This document shows, one piece after another, positions 34,211-37,697 of a stretch of DNA of 37,697 bases (positions are counted from its first letter, which is position 1; the number at the start of each line of letters is the position of its first letter). The DNA comes from Anaerolineales bacterium UBA877. Lineage in GTDB: Bacteria; Chloroflexota; Anaerolineae; Anaerolineales; Villigracilaceae. The position numbers and the translations under genes are program-made. Location of the stretch: NCBI GenBank assembly GCA_002294405.1, contig DBFP01000051.1:30958-68654 (forward strand). Reading direction: 5' to 3'. The notes under the pieces were generated by a model. That model saw only the letters and a list, made by a program, of their open reading frames with translations. It did not search any database and was not told the origin of the DNA.

Positions 34211-34930
34211 ATGAATAATTTTAATGTGACTATCGGTCTTGCGTTCCTGGCGGGACTGGCATCATTTCTTTCTCCATGCGTATTGTCTCTTGTTCCAGCC
34301 TATATTGGTTACCTGGGGGGGCGTGCCGCGGGAGGAGAAAGTTCAAATAAGAATCGCTGGATGACCTTTTCACATGGCCTGGCCTTTGTCCTTGGATTCA
34401 GCTTGGTCTTTATCATGTTTAATATTATTGCCTCGGCGGTGGGGCTTCTGCTGTTCGACCTCCGCACCTGGCTGGCAAAAATTGGCGGACTGGTCATCAT
34501 TATATTTGGCTTGCACATGATCGGCGTATTTCGCATCCCCTTCCTAGAGTATGATGTTCGGGTCCACTCCCAGGTGGATCGACGTTGGGGTTTATTATCT
34601 TCCGGTTTAATGGGTGTTTTTTTCTCCGCCGGCTGGTCACCTTGCATAGGTCCGGTTTTGGGTTGGATCATGACCTTTTCAATTAACGGTGGATCAGTCG
34701 TAAAAGGGACAATACTGGGAATTGCATATTCTGCTGGAATGGCAATCCCGTTCCTGCTGGCGGCCTTGGGAATCGGGTGGGTGGGCACTCTCCTTCACCG
34801 GTACAATAAAATAATGCGGGTGGTCGAAATTATCATGGGGGTCCTGCTGATCGTTGTCGGCATTCTTCTTTTTATGGGATCATTTAGCGTGCTGGCTAAT
34901 TATTTTCCACGAATAAACTTTGGCTTATAG
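34211..34930 (+). CDS. ccdA: Cytochrome c biogenesis/thiol-reductant transporter CcdA
   Basis: The 239-residue, six-helix membrane protein passes electrons from cytoplasmic thioredoxin to extracytoplasmic thiol proteins. It has the paired redox cysteines of the family: LASFLSPCVLSLVPAYIG in helix 1 and FSAGWSPCIGPVLGWI in helix 4. A GAAGGTAG stretch overlapping the previous stop serves as ribosome-binding site. It is probably co-transcribed with the L,D-transpeptidase. No CcmG/ResA partner or cytochrome c maturation gene is nearby, so the recipient protein is unknown. The gene after it has its own promoter. Confidence 0.95.
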   Translation: MNNFNVTIGLAFLAGLASFLSPCVLSLVPAYIGYLGGRAAGGESSNKNRWMTFSHGLAFVLGFSLVFIMFNIIASAVGLLLFDLRTWLAKIGGLVIIIFGLHMIGVFRIPFLEYDVRVHSQVDRRWGLLSSGLMGVFFSAGWSPCIGPVLGWIMTFSINGGSVVKGTILGIAYSAGMAIPFLLAALGIGWVGTLLHRYNKIMRVVEIIMGVLLIVVGILLFMGSFSVLANYFPRINFGL

Positions 34931-35008
34931 GTAATTTTACGAAAATGGATTCACTAATCACGTATACAGCAAAATCCCCAGGGATATTCTTCGAACTTCA
35001 TGACAGTT

Positions 35009-35036
35009 TTGACCGTATGAACACCCCCCTTATAAA
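35009..35036 (+). promoter_or_regulatory. Predicted promoter of the glutaredoxin-DUF2085 gene
   Basis: TTGACC (35009-35014), a 16-bp spacer and TATAAA (35031-35036) match a sigma-70 promoter well. The box ends 7 nt before an ATG (35044) opening a six-codon frame that overlaps the gene's own start. Confidence 0.65.
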
Positions 35037-35060
35037 CCAAGTAATGACTGGCAAAATGAA

Positions 35061-36059
35061 ATGATCACTGTAACATTATATACACGTGCAGATTGCGAAT
35101 TATGCAAACATGCTGAAGAGGATATTAAGGCCCTCCAGGAGACCATCCCGCACCAGCTGGCTATCATCGATATTGACTCCGATCCTGTTCTTAGAGACAA
35201 ATTTGATCTCGAAATTCCTGTCGTGGAGACTGGCCCCTTTAAATTGAAGGCACCTTTCACCCGCCAGGAGCTTCAAATGACTCTCGGTGCTGCTGCTGAC
35301 CGGCGAGTGCAATTGGAAAGCATTAATGATAAGACATTCCAGGTAAACTCATCGAGAACCCAGACAATCCACACAGGAGATAGACTGTCTTTCTGGATAT
35401 CGAACCATTATCTTGCAGTATTAAACATATTTCTAGTTTTGTATGTAGGAATCCCATTTCTCGCTCCAATATTTAAAAAAGCAGGTTGGAACGCTCCTGC
35501 GGAAGCGATTTATAGAATCTACCGCCCGCTATGCCACCAGTGGGCATTTCGATCATTTTTCATTTTTGGTGAACAACCCTATTATCCACACGCGGCGGCG
35601 AAAATTCCGGGGATGCTGACGTTTGAAAAAGTCAGCGGAATTTCCGACGCAACCGATCCCACCCGGCTCCAGGCACGGGTTTTCGAGGGAAACCCACTCC
35701 TGGGATTTAAAGTGGCATTGTGCGAGAGGGATGTTGCCATTTGGGGGGCGATGGCGTTCTTTGGGGTCGTCTATGCCCTTACCAAAAGAAAACTTCCAAA
35801 ACTGCATTTCCTGTTCTGGGTTATTGTCGGGTTGGGACCGATAGGGTTGGATGGTTTCTCGCAGCTTTTCAGCCAGATTCCCAACTCTTTCATCCAATCC
35901 ATTCTTCCCTATCGTGAAAGCACCCCCTTCCTCCGCATACTGACCGGTTTCTTGTTTGGGATAACCACCGCCTGGTTCATGTTCCCCCTGATCGAAGAAA
36001 GCATGGTCGATACTCACCATCTTCTGGCCAAGAAGTTCGCCATCCTAAAAATTACATAA
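35061..36059 (+). CDS. Glutaredoxin-like domain fused to a DUF2085 membrane domain
   Basis: The protein has 332 residues and two parts. Residues 1-80 form a thioredoxin fold of the glutaredoxin/DUF836 type: VTLYTRADCELCKHAEEDI with C12 and C15, and the cis-Pro strand EIPVV. Residues about 115-325 are a DUF2085 membrane domain with several helices and the family's YRPLCHQWAFRSFFIFGEQ (C158, H159) and LCERDVAIWGA (C221). The Cys/His residues near the membrane suggest metal or redox chemistry, but the function of DUF2085 is unknown. Its own promoter precedes it; the start overlaps a six-codon frame (ATGA). YfiH follows after 5 nt. Confidence 0.85.
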   Translation: MITVTLYTRADCELCKHAEEDIKALQETIPHQLAIIDIDSDPVLRDKFDLEIPVVETGPFKLKAPFTRQELQMTLGAAADRRVQLESINDKTFQVNSSRTQTIHTGDRLSFWISNHYLAVLNIFLVLYVGIPFLAPIFKKAGWNAPAEAIYRIYRPLCHQWAFRSFFIFGEQPYYPHAAAKIPGMLTFEKVSGISDATDPTRLQARVFEGNPLLGFKVALCERDVAIWGAMAFFGVVYALTKRKLPKLHFLFWVIVGLGPIGLDGFSQLFSQIPNSFIQSILPYRESTPFLRILTGFLFGITTAWFMFPLIEESMVDTHHLLAKKFAILKIT

Positions 36060-36064
36060 AACCC

Positions 36065-36847
36065 ATGCCTTTTGCATCGCACGGCAAAATTCGGTTTTTT
36101 CAATTTGAAAATTTGGGACCGGGTATTACTCATGCCATATTTACCCGTCATGGAGGAGTCAGCCCAGAACCGTGGGCAGCGCTAAACATGGGAAGCATGG
36201 TGGGGGATGAATTGCAGCGGGTGTACGAGAATCGTCGCCAAGCCCTCCAGACGCTGGGGCTGGAGGTGAATTCCGTGTTTGATGTCTGGCAGGTTCACGG
36301 CATTGAGGTCGCAATAGCAGAAGCTCCACTCCCACCGGAAAAGGCTCATACGCAGGCCGATATAATTCTTACAGATATTCCAGGGATTACGCTGATGATG
36401 CGGTTTGCAGATTGCGTTCCGATCATGCTCCACGACCCGGTTAAGAAAGTGATCGGGATTGCACACGCAGGTTGGATGGGCACGGTGCGTGGTACGATCA
36501 GATTCGCGGTGGAAGCCATGCAGAATCGCTATGGGTCCACCCCGGCCGACATCCAAGCAGCAATCGGTCCCTCCATTGGTCCGGATCACTACGAAGTGGG
36601 ACCAGATGTAATCAACGAAGTTAAGAAAGCATTTCCGGCAGCAGACACATCGAGGTTATTAGCATCCAATGCGGAATCAAACAAATTCGATCTATGGGCT
36701 GCCAATCACCTGCTCCTGGAACATGCTGGTGTGCGTAAAATTGAGGTTGCAGGGATTTGCACAGCATGTCATACCGGAGACTGGTATTCGCATAGAGCTG
36801 AAAAAGGCCGCACCGGTCGTTTTGGCGCAGTGATTGCATTGGTATAA
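36065..36847 (+). CDS. pgeF: Laccase-domain (YfiH/PgeF) protein, purine nucleoside phosphorylase or peptidoglycan editing factor
   Basis: This 260-residue member of the former 'multicopper polyphenol oxidase' family is now known to act on purine nucleosides or to edit misbuilt peptidoglycan precursors. It has TRHGGVSPEPWAALNMG near the N-terminus, RFADCVPIMLHDPV, GIAHAGWMGTVRGTI, AIGPSIGPDHYEVG and CTACHTGDWYSHRAEKGRTG, which together supply the zinc-binding His and Cys residues. No signal peptide is present. The gene starts 5 nt after the DUF2085 fusion. Its stop codon lies inside the TATAAT box of yggS. The YfiH-YggS-YggT order is common in bacteria. Confidence 0.95.
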   Translation: MPFASHGKIRFFQFENLGPGITHAIFTRHGGVSPEPWAALNMGSMVGDELQRVYENRRQALQTLGLEVNSVFDVWQVHGIEVAIAEAPLPPEKAHTQADIILTDIPGITLMMRFADCVPIMLHDPVKKVIGIAHAGWMGTVRGTIRFAVEAMQNRYGSTPADIQAAIGPSIGPDHYEVGPDVINEVKKAFPAADTSRLLASNAESNKFDLWAANHLLLEHAGVRKIEVAGICTACHTGDWYSHRAEKGRTGRFGAVIALV

Positions 36848-36848
36848 T
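36843..36848 (+). promoter_or_regulatory. -10 box of yggS overlapping the pgeF stop codon (leaderless)
   Basis: A perfect TATAAT ends 6 nt before the yggS ATG at 36855 and contains the TAA stop of the preceding gene. The -35 is weak (TTTGGC, 36821-36826, 16-bp spacer). Confidence 0.55.
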
Positions 36849-36854
36849 CCAAAT

Positions 36855-37580
36855 ATGGAACCCGGGTTGTCCTCACGTATTCGAGATCGATATCAGATCG
36901 TGCTCAGGAATATCGCTGAAGCCACTGCGAGGGCAGGGCGAGGACCCGGAACGGTGAAGCTGGTGGTTGTTACAAAATCGCAACCCCTTGAAGTCGTCCG
37001 GGAAGCAATAGAGGCGGGAGCTTCCATCCTGGGTGAGAATTATGCAGAGGAAGCAGTTGCCAAAATAGCAGCCTTACGAGAAACTAAAGTGGACTGGCAT
37101 ATGATCGGACATGTCCAAAGCCGCAAAGCGGAACCAGTCGCCACTCATTTTTCCACGCTGCATTCGCTGGATAGTGTGAAACTTGCCCGCAGGTTAAATC
37201 AAAAATGCCAAGAAATGAATCGAACGTTACCGGTGCTATTAGAGATCAATGTCAGCGGAGAAAGTAGTAAATATGGCTTCCCGGGTTGGGATCCGAACGG
37301 GTGGTCAAATCTCGCAGCCGATTTCAGGCAAATTTCTGAATTTCACCATTTACACATCCAAGGGCTCATGACCATGCCGCCCATTTTCGACAATACAGAA
37401 GAAGTGCGCCCGTATTTCCAAAAGTTATGCAAACTACGGGAATTTCTAAAAGAGCGTATTCCACACATTGACTGGACTGAACTATCCATGGGAACCAGTA
37501 TGGACTATATGACCGCAATAGAAGAAGGGGCTACCTTCGTGCGGATTGGGGAAGCAATTTTAGGACCCCGACCAATATAG
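36855..37580 (+). CDS. yggS: YggS family PLP-binding protein (PLP homeostasis)
   Basis: The 241-residue protein is a single-domain TIM barrel that carries PLP and balances vitamin B6 and amino acid pools. KLVVVTKSQPLEVVREAIEAG contains the PLP lysine K41. GENYAEEAVAKIAAL, DWHMIGHVQSRKA, LLEINVSGESSKYGF, IQGLMTMPP and the phosphate-binding LSMGTSMDYMTAIEEGATFVRIG follow in family order. ATG at 36855 is used; an in-frame TTG at 36834 lies upstream inside pgeF and would precede the TATAAT box. YggT starts 7 nt after its stop. Confidence 0.97.
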   Translation: MEPGLSSRIRDRYQIVLRNIAEATARAGRGPGTVKLVVVTKSQPLEVVREAIEAGASILGENYAEEAVAKIAALRETKVDWHMIGHVQSRKAEPVATHFSTLHSLDSVKLARRLNQKCQEMNRTLPVLLEINVSGESSKYGFPGWDPNGWSNLAADFRQISEFHHLHIQGLMTMPPIFDNTEEVRPYFQKLCKLREFLKERIPHIDWTELSMGTSMDYMTAIEEGATFVRIGEAILGPRPI

Positions 37581-37587
37581 AGGTAAT

Positions 37588-37697
37588 GTGGTCATTATTA
37601 TCGCTAACTTAATTCGCTTAATTACCAACCTGATCGTTTTGGCTGTGATTGTGGATTCGGTACTATCTTACCTTCTCAGCCCTTATCATCCGGTGCG
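37588..37697 (+). CDS. YggT family membrane protein (partial, cut by right edge)
   Basis: A GTG at 37588 opens a frame still open at the window end (36 codons). It reads VVIIIANLIRLITNLIVLAV then IVDSVLSYLLSPYHPVR, the first helix and the conserved P-x-H-P-V-R turn of YggT proteins. GAGG lies 4 nt before the GTG. YggT commonly follows yggS and in some bacteria is linked to osmotic stress or to cell-division and envelope functions. It is probably co-transcribed with yggS. Confidence 0.85.
   Translation, partial: MVIIIANLIRLITNLIVLAVIVDSVLSYLLSPYHPV

Noticed and set aside
1..37697. CRISPR array, insertion sequence, prophage or integron
   Set aside because: No regularly spaced direct repeats, transposase, integrase or phage structural gene was found on either strand.

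Overview
The window is about 37.7 kb of fairly even, mid-GC bacterial chromosome carrying 32 protein-coding genes, two of them cut by the window edges. I infer a heterotrophic, probably anaerobic member of the Chloroflexota (Anaerolineae-like). The basis is the mix of families: GPH-type sugar transporters, DUF2804, a RACo-like ferredoxin/ASKHA protein, a glutaredoxin-DUF2085 fusion, a YggS-YggT pair and many conserved proteins typical of that group. This is recognition by eye, not a search result. No rRNA, complete tRNA, CRISPR array, insertion sequence or phage gene was seen.

Layout. (1) 1-5.2 kb: a GH13 alpha-amylase-family enzyme running off the left edge and a GNAT-like protein (both minus), then a DUF4342 protein and a GT87/DUF2029 membrane glycosyltransferase (plus). 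(2) 5.3-7.3 kb: YjbQ and a GPH/MFS sugar transporter with an extra hydrophobic insert. (3) 7.4-15.3 kb, minus strand: a PIG-L deacetylase behind its own promoter, preceded by a tightly packed five-gene operon, hyuA-hyuB-MetH activation-like-RACo-like-galK. (4) 15.4-19.6 kb, plus: DUF2804, a second GPH transporter and a GH2 glycosidase. (5) 19.7-25.1 kb, plus: prolyl oligopeptidase, HypF and an HD-GYP response regulator ending at a clear terminator. (6) 25.2-28.1 kb: smpB and an MFS transporter (minus), divergent from a class V aminotransferase-like enzyme. (7) 28.2-31.4 kb: an unrecognised 452-aa protein (minus), then patatin, a small membrane protein and an esterase (plus). (8) 31.5-37.7 kb, plus: a repeat lipoprotein with a strong terminator, a Tat-dependent L,D-transpeptidase with CcdA, a glutaredoxin-DUF2085 fusion, YfiH/PgeF, YggS and the start of YggT.

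How the genes work together. GH13, GH2, two GPH transporters, galactokinase, DUF2804 and GT87 point to uptake and turnover of oligosaccharides, including galactosides. The most unusual block is the hyuA-galK operon: an ATP-dependent hydantoinase/oxoprolinase pair is co-transcribed with two proteins that normally reactivate cobalamin-dependent methyltransferases, and with galactokinase, but no corrinoid protein or methyltransferase is present. CcdA, the L,D-transpeptidase and the glutaredoxin fusion suggest extracytoplasmic thiol handling.

A second window-wide pattern concerns gene starts. Several genes without a Shine-Dalgarno sequence have a TATAAT-like box ending exactly 6-7 nt before the start codon. 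This suggests leaderless mRNAs, and it also settles several start codons. No stretch over 300 bases lacks a gene; the longest gap (2172-2411) holds a cluster of inverted repeats.
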